Below are positions 51,902 through 60,600 of a stretch of 64,000 bases of DNA, piece after piece. The notes under the pieces were generated by a model, which was not told the origin of the DNA, ran no database searches, and saw only the letters and a program-made list of their open reading frames with translations. Source of the DNA: an uncultured Roseicyclus sp. (GTDB taxonomy: Bacteria > Pseudomonadota > Alphaproteobacteria > Rhodobacterales > Rhodobacteraceae). A program made the position numbers and the translations under genes. The stretch is taken from assembly GCA_947500415.1 (NCBI GenBank), contig CANMRT010000001.1:460982-524981 (forward strand), written 5' to 3'. Position 1 is the stretch's first letter. Every line of letters starts with the position of its first letter.

Positions 51902-52254
51902 CGGCGGATGCCCATATTCCAGGGTGGTTGGTCGATCTCGATCAAGCGTTGTGTGGTTTCAGCCGCCGCGAGCGGGTCATGCTCCCACGTGTGGATGTAG
52001 ACGCCCACATCAGCACCCTCCAGAAGCGCCTGCCGCGCCATGGGATGCGGACGGTCGAGTACCGCGCGCAGCCAGCCGTGTTTGAGGTAACGGATGGCGC
52101 CCGCGGCGCTGGCCAGACGCCCCTCCACGGTCGCGCCACGTTCCACGAAAGCGACGATCCCCTGCGGGTCGCCGTGCGAAGGTTGGTCGAGCGATACGCC
52201 CTGACCTTCCAGTGTAAGAGCCCCAAGCCCCTGATATTTCCAACGTCGCATCAT
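51898..52254 (-). CDS. 118-residue protein of unknown function inside the ybbAP-like operon
   Basis: The start overlaps the ATPase stop (ATGA), and the stop overlaps the permease start (ATGA), so it is firmly part of the operon. It has no signal peptide or membrane segment. Features are RRWKYQGLGALTLEGQGVSLDQ, GIVAFVERGATVEGRLASAAGAIRYLKHGWLRAVLDRPHPMARQALLEGADVGVYIHTWEHDPLAAAETT and a proline-rich end. Tryptophans are frequent for its length. I do not recognise the family. The position suggests a subunit or adaptor of the transporter. Confidence 0.75.
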   Translation of the reverse strand: MMRRWKYQGLGALTLEGQGVSLDQPSHGDPQGIVAFVERGATVEGRLASAAGAIRYLKHGWLRAVLDRPHPMARQALLEGADVGVYIHTWEHDPLAAAETTQRLIEIDQPPWNMGIRR

Positions 52255-52940
52255 TCTGCTGCGTCTTGTAGCACCGGATCGATGTGGCCGTCGCGCAGGC
52301 GCACCTCTCGGTCGCATCGATTGGCGAGGTCTTGCGCATGGGTGACAAGGATCAGGGTCGCGCCGTGCCGGTCGCGCAGCTCCATCAACAGGTCCATGAT
52401 CTGCGCGCCGGTGGTGCCGTCGAGGTTGCCGGTGGGCTCATCGGCCAAAAGGATATCGGGGCGCGGTGCGGCGGCACGGGCGAGGGCCACGCGTTGTTGC
52501 TCCCCACCGGACATCTGGGCGGGGTAGTGGGTCAGCCGGTGGCCAAGGCCCATGGCGGCGAGCTCCGCTTCCGCACGCTCGAATGCGTCGGCATGGCCAG
52601 CCAGTTCCAGCGGGGTTGCAACGTTTTCCAGCGCCGTCATGGTGGGGATCAGGTGGAAGGACTGGAACACCACCCCCATATGATCCCTGCGAAACCGGGC
52701 CAGTTGATCCTCGGACATCGCGGTCAGATCGTGGCCCAAGGCCGTGACCTCGCCGCCGGTGGCCCGTTCCAACCCGCCCATCAGCATGAGGAGTGAGCTT
52801 TTGCCCGACCCCGACGGCCCCGTCAGCGCCAGCGTTTCCCCCTTTGCCACGTCCAGCGTGATGCCATGCAGGACGTCCACGCGGCCCGCATTTCCATCCA
52901 GCGTCAGGCGCGCATCGTTCAGCGAAAGGATGGGGTCCAT
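52251..52940 (-). CDS. ABC transporter ATP-binding protein (YbbA/LolD-like)
   Basis: 229 residues from ATG 52940 (DPILSLNDARLTLDG). Walker A GPSGSGKSSLLMLMGGLE, the MacB/LolD-class FRRDHMGVVFQSFHLIPTMTALENVATPLELAG, signature SGGEQQRVALARA and Walker B ILLADEPTGNLD are all present. It drives the FtsX-like permease downstream. It is divergent from the TesA-type esterase, 46 bases apart, the same pairing as tesA and ybbAP in E. coli. Confidence 0.93.
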   Translation of the reverse strand: MDPILSLNDARLTLDGNAGRVDVLHGITLDVAKGETLALTGPSGSGKSSLLMLMGGLERATGGEVTALGHDLTAMSEDQLARFRRDHMGVVFQSFHLIPTMTALENVATPLELAGHADAFERAEAELAAMGLGHRLTHYPAQMSGGEQQRVALARAAAPRPDILLADEPTGNLDGTTGAQIMDLLMELRDRHGATLILVTHAQDLANRCDREVRLRDGHIDPVLQDAAE

Positions 52941-52986
52941 GGGGCAAGGCCTTTGGCGTGTGTGTTCAAGGGCATATGGGGCTGCA

Positions 52987-53643
52987 ATGGCGCGAAGCAA
53001 GCGGGCACTCCTCGGGCCTGCGGCCCTCCTTGCGGTTGCCATGCCGTTGCAAGCTCAAGAGGTGACGATTGCGGCTCTCGGCGACAGCCTAACGCAGGGC
53101 TACGGTTTGGTGCAGGAGGAAGGCTTCGTGCCGCAGCTGGAGGCATGGTTGCAGGCGCGTGGCCATGACGTGCGGGTTTTGAATGCAGGCGTTTCGGGGG
53201 ACACGACGGCGGGCGGGTTGTCGCGGGCGGCCTGGACCCTGACTGATGAGGTCGACGCGATGATCGTGACGCTCGGCGGCAACGATTTGTTGCGGGCGAT
53301 CCCGCCGGAAGCCAGTCGCGCGAACCTTGCAGGGATTCTGGAGGTGGCGACCGCCACCGATGTCGCGGTTCTGCTCGTTGGCATGACCGCGCCGGGCAAC
53401 TACGGGCCAGACTATCAGCAGGCCTTCGACGCAATGTATCCTGAGTTGGCGGAAGAATATGGGACGCTCTACGCCGAAAGTTTTTTTGCGGGGATGATGG
53501 GGACGCCGGAAAGTGATCCGGGTGATCTGGTTGACTTGATGCAGGCGGACGGCATTCACCCCAACGCGAATGGGGTTGCCTTGATTGTCGAGGGTTTGGG
53601 CCCCGATGTAGAGGCCCTGATCGAGGCAGTACGCACAAACTAG
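52987..53643 (+). CDS. tesA: Arylesterase / lysophospholipase TesA-like GDSL hydrolase
   Basis: 218 residues from ATG 52987; an ATG at 52939 would overlap the divergent gene. A Sec signal (KRALLGPAALLAVAMPLQAQ) directs it to the periplasm. The SGNH motifs are GDSLTQGYGL (nucleophile Ser), NAGVSGDTTAGGL, VTLGGNDLLR and a final DGIHPNANG with the Asp-His pair. TesA hydrolyses thioesters, aryl esters and lysophospholipids. Divergent pairing with the YbbAP-type transporter is conserved in distant proteobacteria and supports a shared lipid-related role. Confidence 0.92.
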   Translation: MARSKRALLGPAALLAVAMPLQAQEVTIAALGDSLTQGYGLVQEEGFVPQLEAWLQARGHDVRVLNAGVSGDTTAGGLSRAAWTLTDEVDAMIVTLGGNDLLRAIPPEASRANLAGILEVATATDVAVLLVGMTAPGNYGPDYQQAFDAMYPELAEEYGTLYAESFFAGMMGTPESDPGDLVDLMQADGIHPNANGVALIVEGLGPDVEALIEAVRTN

Positions 53644-53650
53644 TCGTGAC

Positions 53651-53706
53651 AAAGCGAGCCAAAACGAAAGCAAAACTTGACGAAGCGAACATGAAGTGAA
53701 ACGACG
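53651..53706 (+). promoter_or_regulatory. Candidate GlpR-type operator region upstream of glpD
   Basis: The 90-base gap before glpD contains purine-rich repeats: AACGAAAGCAAAA (53663), GACGAAGCGAAC (53680) and AAGTGAAACGA (53694), about 15 bases apart. DeoR-family glycerol-3-phosphate repressors bind TTTCG/CGAAA-rich repeats, so these are plausible sites. No glpR gene is in the window. Confidence 0.35.
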
Positions 53707-53733
53707 CGCTTAGGCACACGCGGAGATTCTGAC

Positions 53734-55290
53734 ATGGCAGAGCCCTACGACCTTTTCGTCATCGGTGGCGGCATCAACGGCTGCGGCATTGCGCGGGATG
53801 CGCAGGGGCGGGGTTTGAATGTTGCTTTGGCGGAGATGGGCGATCTGGCCGGGGCCACCTCCAGTGCGTCAACCAAGCTGTTCCATGGCGGTCTGCGATA
53901 CCTCGAATATTTCGAATTCAAACTGGTCCGCCACGCGTTGCAAGAACGGGAAATCCTGCTTAGCGCGATGCCGCACATCAGTTGGCCCATGCGATTTGTT
54001 CTTCCGCTGTCCAAGGATATGCGGTTCGACAATTCCACGCCGACCTCGCGCATCCTGAGCGCAGTGATGCCATGGATGAAAGGGCGCCGCCCGAACTGGC
54101 TGATCCGGCTTGGCCTGTTCCTCTACGACAACCTTGGAGGGAGAAAAATCCTGCCCGGCACGGACCGCGTATCACTCGACGGCACATCTGAAGGCGCGCC
54201 GCTGCAAGACCGCTTCACCAAGGCCTACGAATACTCGGATTGCTGGGTGGAGGACTCGCGCCTTGTCGTGCTGAATGCCCGCGACGCGGAAGAACGCGGT
54301 GCGAAGATCATGGTGCGCACCAAGGTGGCGAGTGCCGAGCGTGAAGGTGATCTGTGGCGGATCGAGCTGGAAGGTGAAGGCGCGGGCATGGTCTACGCAA
54401 AAGCCCTGGTCAACGCAGGTGGGCCTTGGGTGGCGGACGTGGTGCGCAATGTTGCTCGGCAGAACTCCTCAGAAGGGGTCCGGCTCGTGCGCGGATCCCA
54501 CATCGTGACGCGCAAGCTCTACGATCATGACAAGTGTTACTTTTTCCAGGGCACCGACGGGCGGATCATCTTTGCCATTCCTTATGAGACGGATTTCACC
54601 CTGATCGGCACCACGGATGCGGAGCATTTCGACGACCCGCGCGCTGCTGAATGCACGCCGGAGGAGCGGGATTATCTGCTCAACTTCGCCAATGAATACT
54701 TCAAGGAAAGCCTTAGCGCGCAGGATGTTGTCTGGACCTATTCCGGCGTTCGCCCGCTCTACGATGATGGCGCGAAATCTGCGACGGCGGCGACCCGCGA
54801 CTACGTGCTTTCGCTGGACGCCAAAGGCGCACCGATGCTGAATGTCTTCGGCGGCAAGATCACAACATATCGCGTTTTGGCAGAGGATGCCTGGGATAAG
54901 CTGGCCGGGTTCTTTCCCAATGCAGGCGGCAAATGGACGGCGGGCGTGGCGCTGCCGGGCGGCGATTTCCCGGTTGATGGCGTCCAGGCGCAGATCGATC
55001 AGCTTAAGTCAGCCTTCCCCTTCCTGACTGACCGCTGGGCCAAGCGCCTGATCCGCGCCTATGGCACCGACGCGAAGAACATGCTGGGCCTTGCGAAATC
55101 GACTGAAGATCTGGGCCGCGATTTCGGCGCAACATTGACGGAGGCCGAAGTGCGCTGGTTGATGACCCGCGAATATGCCCGTTCGGCGGGAGATGTCGTC
55201 TGGCGGCGGTCCAAGATCGGCCTGCATCTGACGCCTGCACAGATTGACGCGCTCGATGAATTCATGCGGGATGCGGCGCAAGCGGCCTAA
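53734..55290 (+). CDS. glpD: Glycerol-3-phosphate dehydrogenase, aerobic (FAD)
   Basis: 518 residues. The FAD-binding start LFVIGGGINGCGIARDAQGRGLNVALAEMGDLAGATSSASTKLFHGGLRYLE and VNAGGPWVADVV, FAIPYETDFTLIGTTDAEH and NVFGGKITTYRVLAEDA identify GlpD. It oxidises glycerol 3-phosphate to dihydroxyacetone phosphate at the inner membrane and passes electrons to quinone. It precedes glpK by 31 bases, and the two make a glycerol-use operon. GGAG lies nine bases before the ATG. Confidence 0.96.
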   Translation: MAEPYDLFVIGGGINGCGIARDAQGRGLNVALAEMGDLAGATSSASTKLFHGGLRYLEYFEFKLVRHALQEREILLSAMPHISWPMRFVLPLSKDMRFDNSTPTSRILSAVMPWMKGRRPNWLIRLGLFLYDNLGGRKILPGTDRVSLDGTSEGAPLQDRFTKAYEYSDCWVEDSRLVVLNARDAEERGAKIMVRTKVASAEREGDLWRIELEGEGAGMVYAKALVNAGGPWVADVVRNVARQNSSEGVRLVRGSHIVTRKLYDHDKCYFFQGTDGRIIFAIPYETDFTLIGTTDAEHFDDPRAAECTPEERDYLLNFANEYFKESLSAQDVVWTYSGVRPLYDDGAKSATAATRDYVLSLDAKGAPMLNVFGGKITTYRVLAEDAWDKLAGFFPNAGGKWTAGVALPGGDFPVDGVQAQIDQLKSAFPFLTDRWAKRLIRAYGTDAKNMLGLAKSTEDLGRDFGATLTEAEVRWLMTREYARSAGDVVWRRSKIGLHLTPAQIDALDEFMRDAAQAA

Positions 55291-55321
55291 GCCCGACCGA
55301 TAAGACCCAAGGGAGGCAAAC

Positions 55322-56794
55322 ATGACCCAAATCCTCGCCATCGACCAAGGCACGACCTCCTCCCGCGCGATTGTCTTTGACGGCGATCTGCGACCCAAGG
55401 CGTCGGCGCAGAGGGAATTCACACAGCATTTCCCGGCCTCCGGCTGGGTGGAGCATGACCCGGAAGAGATCTGGGACAGCGTGGTTGAGGTCTGCAAGGG
55501 CGCGCTGGCCAAAGGCGGGGACGTAGCCGCCATCGGCATCACCAACCAGCGTGAGACGGTCGTGTTGTGGGATCGTGAAACTGGTGAGGCCGTGCACAAC
55601 GCCATCGTCTGGCAAGACCGCCGCACGGCAGAGCTTTGCGCGCGCCTGAAGGGGAAAGGCCATGAGGCGATAGTGCAGGAGAAGACCGGCCTGCTGCTCG
55701 ACCCCTATTTCAGCGGAACGAAACTGGCTTGGCTTCTGGACAACGTCGACGGTGCGCGCGCAAGGGCCGAGGCCGGGACGCTTGCCTTTGGCACCATCGA
55801 CAGCTTCCTGATCTGGCGATTGACGGGTGGCAAACGGCACGTGACCGACGCAACGAACGCCGCGCGGACCCTGCTTTACAACATCCGCGAAGGGCGTTGG
55901 GACAACGATATTCTCTCAATGTTGAACATCCCTGCCGCAATCCTGCCGGAGGTTCTCGATAGCGGCGCCGATTTCGGGGAAACGACGTTGTTCGGAGGGT
56001 CTCTCCCGATCCTTGGTGTTGCGGGCGACCAGCAGGCGGCGACCGTTGGGCAAGCCTGTTTCCAGCCGGGGATGCTGAAATCGACCTACGGCACCGGCTG
56101 TTTCGCGCTTCTTAACACGGGCAACACTCTGGTGACGTCGCAAAACCGGATGCTTGGGACCATCGCTTACCAGTTTGACGGCAAGCCGACCTATGCGCTG
56201 GAAGGCTCCATCTTCATCGCGGGTGCTGTGGTTCAATGGCTGCGAGACGGGTTGCAGATCATCAAGGACGCGCCGGAAACTGCGCCTTTGGCGGAACAGG
56301 CCGACCCGGCCCAAACCCTCTACATGGTGCCCGCCTTCACTGGCCTTGGCGCGCCCTACTGGGACTCGGAAGCGCGGGGGGCGATCTTTGGGCTGACCCG
56401 CAATTCCGGCCCCGCTGAGTTCGCCCGTGCGGCCTTGGAAAGCGTCGGTTTCCAGACCCGTGATTTGCTGGAGGCGATGGCTGCGGACTACCCGGGTGAG
56501 ACTGGAACGGTGCGCGTGGACGGTGGCATGACGGCCAGCGATTGGACGATGCAGTTCCTGTCCAACATCCTCGGCGCGCCGGTGGATCGACCCGAGGTGT
56601 TGGAGACGACGGCACTGGGAGCCGCTTGGATCGCAGGCCATCGCGCGGGCATCTACCCCGATCAGGAGGGGTTCGCGGCCACCTGGGCGCTTGAGCAAAA
56701 ATTTGAGCCGCAGATGGAAGACGTTACCCGCGCCGCCCGCTATGCCGGTTGGAAAGACGCCATAGCACGGACGCTGAGCGACCATGGAAAATAA
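55322..56794 (+). CDS. glpK: Glycerol kinase
   Basis: 490 residues of the FGGY family. [15 protein letters not shown] is the phosphate loop. [86 protein letters not shown] and [23 protein letters not shown] are diagnostic of GlpK. It phosphorylates glycerol to glycerol 3-phosphate, the substrate of GlpD. A strong GGGAGG site precedes the ATG, and the gene overlaps the next one by 11 bases. No glpF gene is visible nearby. Confidence 0.96.
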   Translation: MTQILAIDQGTTSSRAIVFDGDLRPKASAQREFTQHFPASGWVEHDPEEIWDSVVEVCKGALAKGGDVAAIGITNQRETVVLWDRETGEAVHNAIVWQDRRTAELCARLKGKGHEAIVQEKTGLLLDPYFSGTKLAWLLDNVDGARARAEAGTLAFGTIDSFLIWRLTGGKRHVTDATNAARTLLYNIREGRWDNDILSMLNIPAAILPEVLDSGADFGETTLFGGSLPILGVAGDQQAATVGQACFQPGMLKSTYGTGCFALLNTGNTLVTSQNRMLGTIAYQFDGKPTYALEGSIFIAGAVVQWLRDGLQIIKDAPETAPLAEQADPAQTLYMVPAFTGLGAPYWDSEARGAIFGLTRNSGPAEFARAALESVGFQTRDLLEAMAADYPGETGTVRVDGGMTASDWTMQFLSNILGAPVDRPEVLETTALGAAWIAGHRAGIYPDQEGFAATWALEQKFEPQMEDVTRAARYAGWKDAIARTLSDHGK

Positions 56795-57614
56795 CCTTCG
56801 CATAGCCCTGGCGCAGATGTGTTCGGCTGACAGCCACGCACCGAACATCGCCGCGATGAAGGCTCTGGCCTTGGATGCCAAAGGGCAGGGGGCCGACATG
56901 TTGGCCTTGCCCGAAGTGTCAGGCCTGATGAATGCCAACCGCAAAGTCTCGCTGACCCAAGTGGTGGCCGCCGAAGACGACCCTTTCATCGCTGCGTGCC
57001 GGGAAGAGGCCGCGAAGCAGGGCATTTGGGTTCACTCCGGCTCAACCCCCGTACTGGCCCCGGACGGGCGGTTCTTCAACCAATCGACCCTGATCGACCC
57101 CGCTGGAGAGATCCGCGCGACCTACAACAAGGTGCACCTTTTCGACGTCGACATACCGGGCGCGACCTTCAAGGAATCCAAATCCTTCGCGCCGGGCGAT
57201 GCCGCCGTACTGGCAGAGACACCCTGGGGTCCGATGGGCCTGACGATCTGCTACGACATGCGGTTCCCGCATCTGCACCGGACCTTGGCAGAGGGCGGCG
57301 CGCGGGTAATCTTCAGCCCCGCCGCCTTCACGGTGCCTACGGGCCGCGCCCATTGGCATGTGTTGCTGAGGTCCCGCGCGATTGAGACGGGGGCTTTCGT
57401 CATTGCGCCCGCCCAAGCGGGCCACCACGCCGATGGTAGGGAGACTTACGGCCATTCGCTTGCAGTGGACCCCTGGGGTAAGGTGATTGCCGATCTGGAA
57501 GAGGGCGCGCCGAAGCTTGAGGTGGTGGAGATGGACCTTGGCCTCGTCGAAAAGACGCGTGGGCAAATTCCGAATTTAGTGAACAAGCGCGACGCGCCGC
57601 TCCGCCGGATGTGA
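56784..57614 (+). CDS. Carbon-nitrogen hydrolase, Nit1-like (deaminated-glutathione amidase candidate)
   Basis: 276 residues of the nitrilase superfamily with the Glu-Lys-Cys triad visible: LALPEVSG (Glu44), [15 protein letters not shown] (Lys116) and [15 protein letters not shown] (Cys156). [23 protein letters not shown] and [21 protein letters not shown] match the Nit1 branch, which removes the amide from deaminated glutathione as metabolite repair. Its ATG lies inside the end of glpK, so it is co-translated with glycerol genes, a neighbourhood without clear metabolic logic. An omega-amidase-like activity is the alternative. Confidence 0.8.
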   Translation: MENNLRIALAQMCSADSHAPNIAAMKALALDAKGQGADMLALPEVSGLMNANRKVSLTQVVAAEDDPFIAACREEAAKQGIWVHSGSTPVLAPDGRFFNQSTLIDPAGEIRATYNKVHLFDVDIPGATFKESKSFAPGDAAVLAETPWGPMGLTICYDMRFPHLHRTLAEGGARVIFSPAAFTVPTGRAHWHVLLRSRAIETGAFVIAPAQAGHHADGRETYGHSLAVDPWGKVIADLEEGAPKLEVVEMDLGLVEKTRGQIPNLVNKRDAPLRRM

Positions 57615-57622
57615 CGCGGGCC

Positions 57623-60600
57623 CTAGGAAGTAAACGCGCTTTCTGAGATCAGCGCGGCTTCGTGCGCCTTCAGGCTGAGCCGAGCCGAGACGTAATGCGC
57701 GCGGCCGCCTTCAGTTCCAAGTTCCGGGAACTCTGCCAGCAGATCACCGAAAATCTCGCGGGCTTCTTGGTTATGCACCATGTCGCCGGGCTGGAAGCTT
57801 TCGGTCCAGGCATTGTCCACGCGGATGACCTCATGGGCGTCGCACATCAGGTGGATGTAGGTGACACGTTCGCAGGCGCTCACGACCTCAACGCCAGGCA
57901 AATGGGTGAGATGCTTGGCGCGCACCAGAACCTGATCAGCACCGAAAAGAAGCTCGGCCTGATTGCCCTCGATCAACATGCAATGCTGAGGCGAAACCTG
58001 CATATCGCGGTTCGGCACTCCCTTACCCAACGCGCCCTTGCGGATGCGGATGGGCCGAAGATGAGGGGCCTGCGCCAGATCGCATTGGTTCAGCTGTTTG
58101 TGCCCAATCCAGCGGATCGGCTGCAAGCCGTTGTCGCGCGTCTCGATCAGGTCGCCGACGCGCAGGTCTTCGACCTTGTAGGTCCCGCGTTCCACTTTCA
58201 CGCGGCTGCCGGGCGTGAAGCAGGGAATGACCGTTTCGATATTCGTGAAAGTCAGCGTGGTGCCATCGCTGAACGTGACAGTTCCGTTTTCCGGGTTGCC
58301 GCTGTCGTAGGTGATGACTGCGTTCTCATCGCCAAGGAACAACGTGTCGTTATCGTCGCCCCCTTCACCGCCGTCGATCACATCGCCGGAGGAACCCACG
58401 ATATAGTCCGCGTCGTCGCCCGCATTGACGGTGTCCGCGCCCTGGCCCGTGATGATGCTGTCTTCGCCCGCGCCGCCAAGGATGTTGTCATCCCCTTCGC
58501 CGCCATCAATGGTGTCGTTGCCCGCGTCACCCGAAAGCTGATCCGCGCCTTCCTCGCCCATGATCGAGTCGTTGCCATCGCCCCCTTCGATCGTATCGTT
58601 GTTGGACGACCCAGCCGAGGTGAACGTGACCGGATCGATCGAAGTGTCGTTGGTCGAGACAATCGCGAAATTGTCGAGTGCGTAGCTTTCGTCGCCGACG
58701 CCTTGGTTCAGGGTTGAGCCAAAGCCAAGCTCAAGCGTATCGGGGGCATCCTCCACTTCGATCCGCACGCGGAAGCTTTGGTCGGTTGTCCAGCTTTGCC
58801 CGGACCAATACCCATTCTGCGCGGCGTCGCCGAGCGAGGTAAGCGTCACATTGTATGTGACACCGCCAATGACGACCGTGTTCGACCCACCCACAGCTGT
58901 CCCGGGGAAGAACGCCTGGCTGAAGATCTCATCGCCATTGGCGTAGATCTGGAATTCTTCGTTGTCCCAGCTGTCGATGCGGTGGAAGTCGAACTCGATG
59001 ACCGCGTCGTCATAGCTGCCGTCCAGATCAAATGTGCGGCTGATCTCGATATCCGTCGCATTCGACGTGCCCTGCACGCGGCCAAGGACCGAGCCGAAGA
59101 ACGGGTCAGTATTGTCGGTCGTGGCCGGACTCCAGCCCGCGGCGCCACCGTCGAAGTCATCCTCGTAGATCAGCGTGCCATTGGCGGCTGTCCCATCGCC
59201 GCTGTCGCCATAAAGCGTGTCATTGCCGGACCCGCCCACAAGGCTATCGGCCCCGTCGCCGCCAATCAGCGTCTGGTCAGCGGTCGAGGCGCCCGCATCA
59301 ATCGTGTCGTCCTGATCGGTGCCGGTGACCTGTTCGATATTCGTGAATTCAACAGAATCCGCAGACCCTGTGTCGTTTACATCGCCCTGCTCATCGCCAT
59401 CGAAGACCGCGTTGATGCCGGTGGACATCGCGCTGAAATCGAGCGTGTCGAGGTCGTCGCCATCTTCACCGCCATCGACTGTGTCCGTGCCGAACCCGTC
59501 CGAGAACTGGAACAGATCCTGCTCTGCGCCGCCTGACATGCTGTCATCGCCCGCGCCGCCATCGAGTGTGTCGTTGCCGAAGTCGCCAGACAGCGTGTCA
59601 TCGCCGAGGCCACCGTCCAGACTATCCGCGCCACTGCTGGCGAAGACTTGGGTGGAGCCATCCGCAGGCGCTTCATAGACTTGCAGGATATCGTCGGTCG
59701 CGGGATCGCGCAGGACCCAATTGGTTTGTGTCGTCGAAGCCGTGGTGAAATCGCTGCCGGCGGGAATTGTGATGACGCCAACAACGGCACCCGTCGCGTC
59801 GACCTGCGCGAGCTCCACGGCATAGGGGCTGTCGTTTTGGAATGTGACGGACGTGGCCGTGCCGCCGGTGCCAGACGGGATCGTTGTGGGGTCGATCGCC
59901 AGCTGATCGCCAAAGATCGCATCATTGCCCGCCCCACCTTCCAGCGTATCGCCGCCTTGGTCCCCATGGATGACATCGTCGTCAAACTCGCTGGCGGTGT
60001 AGTGCACATCGGTCAGGTAAACGAGCTGCCCGCCGGTACTGCCATTCTCGTAAATCACCTCGAACGACGTGATGGGGCCCGCAATCTCCACCAGGACAGA
60101 GCCGTTGGCGAGGTTTGGATCATCCGCCGCACCGCCCGCCGTTACGGTTTGACCAACGACTGTGTCATCCCCGGCCTCGGTCAAGGTGACCGTCACCGGA
60201 TTGCCGTTCGCGTCGTAGGCGTTGACCGTGACGATATCTTCCCAGGTATCACTGTCGATGTCGTTGAGGCGGAACGAAACGTTGGTCAGTTCCACATCCG
60301 AGGCGAACTCAACCGTCGCCACATCTGCGCCGCCATTGCCGCCAAGCGAAAGGCCGGATGTGGTCGAAAAAGGTTCGGACCCGCCAGCGGTATATTGTGT
60401 GGTCGTGTTGACCTGTGCCTGGTTCAGCGCCCCGTCGTTGGTAATGGAGACAGAGATATTGGCAACGCCGGTGTCCTGCGTGAATCCACCGGACAGATCG
60501 GTGCCATTGGTGCCTTCGGCCACCCAGCTCAGGTTCTCGACGCTGTTGACGTTCAGCGCAGCGCTCGGCCCGCCCACCACGCTATCGTCGCCTTCGCCCG

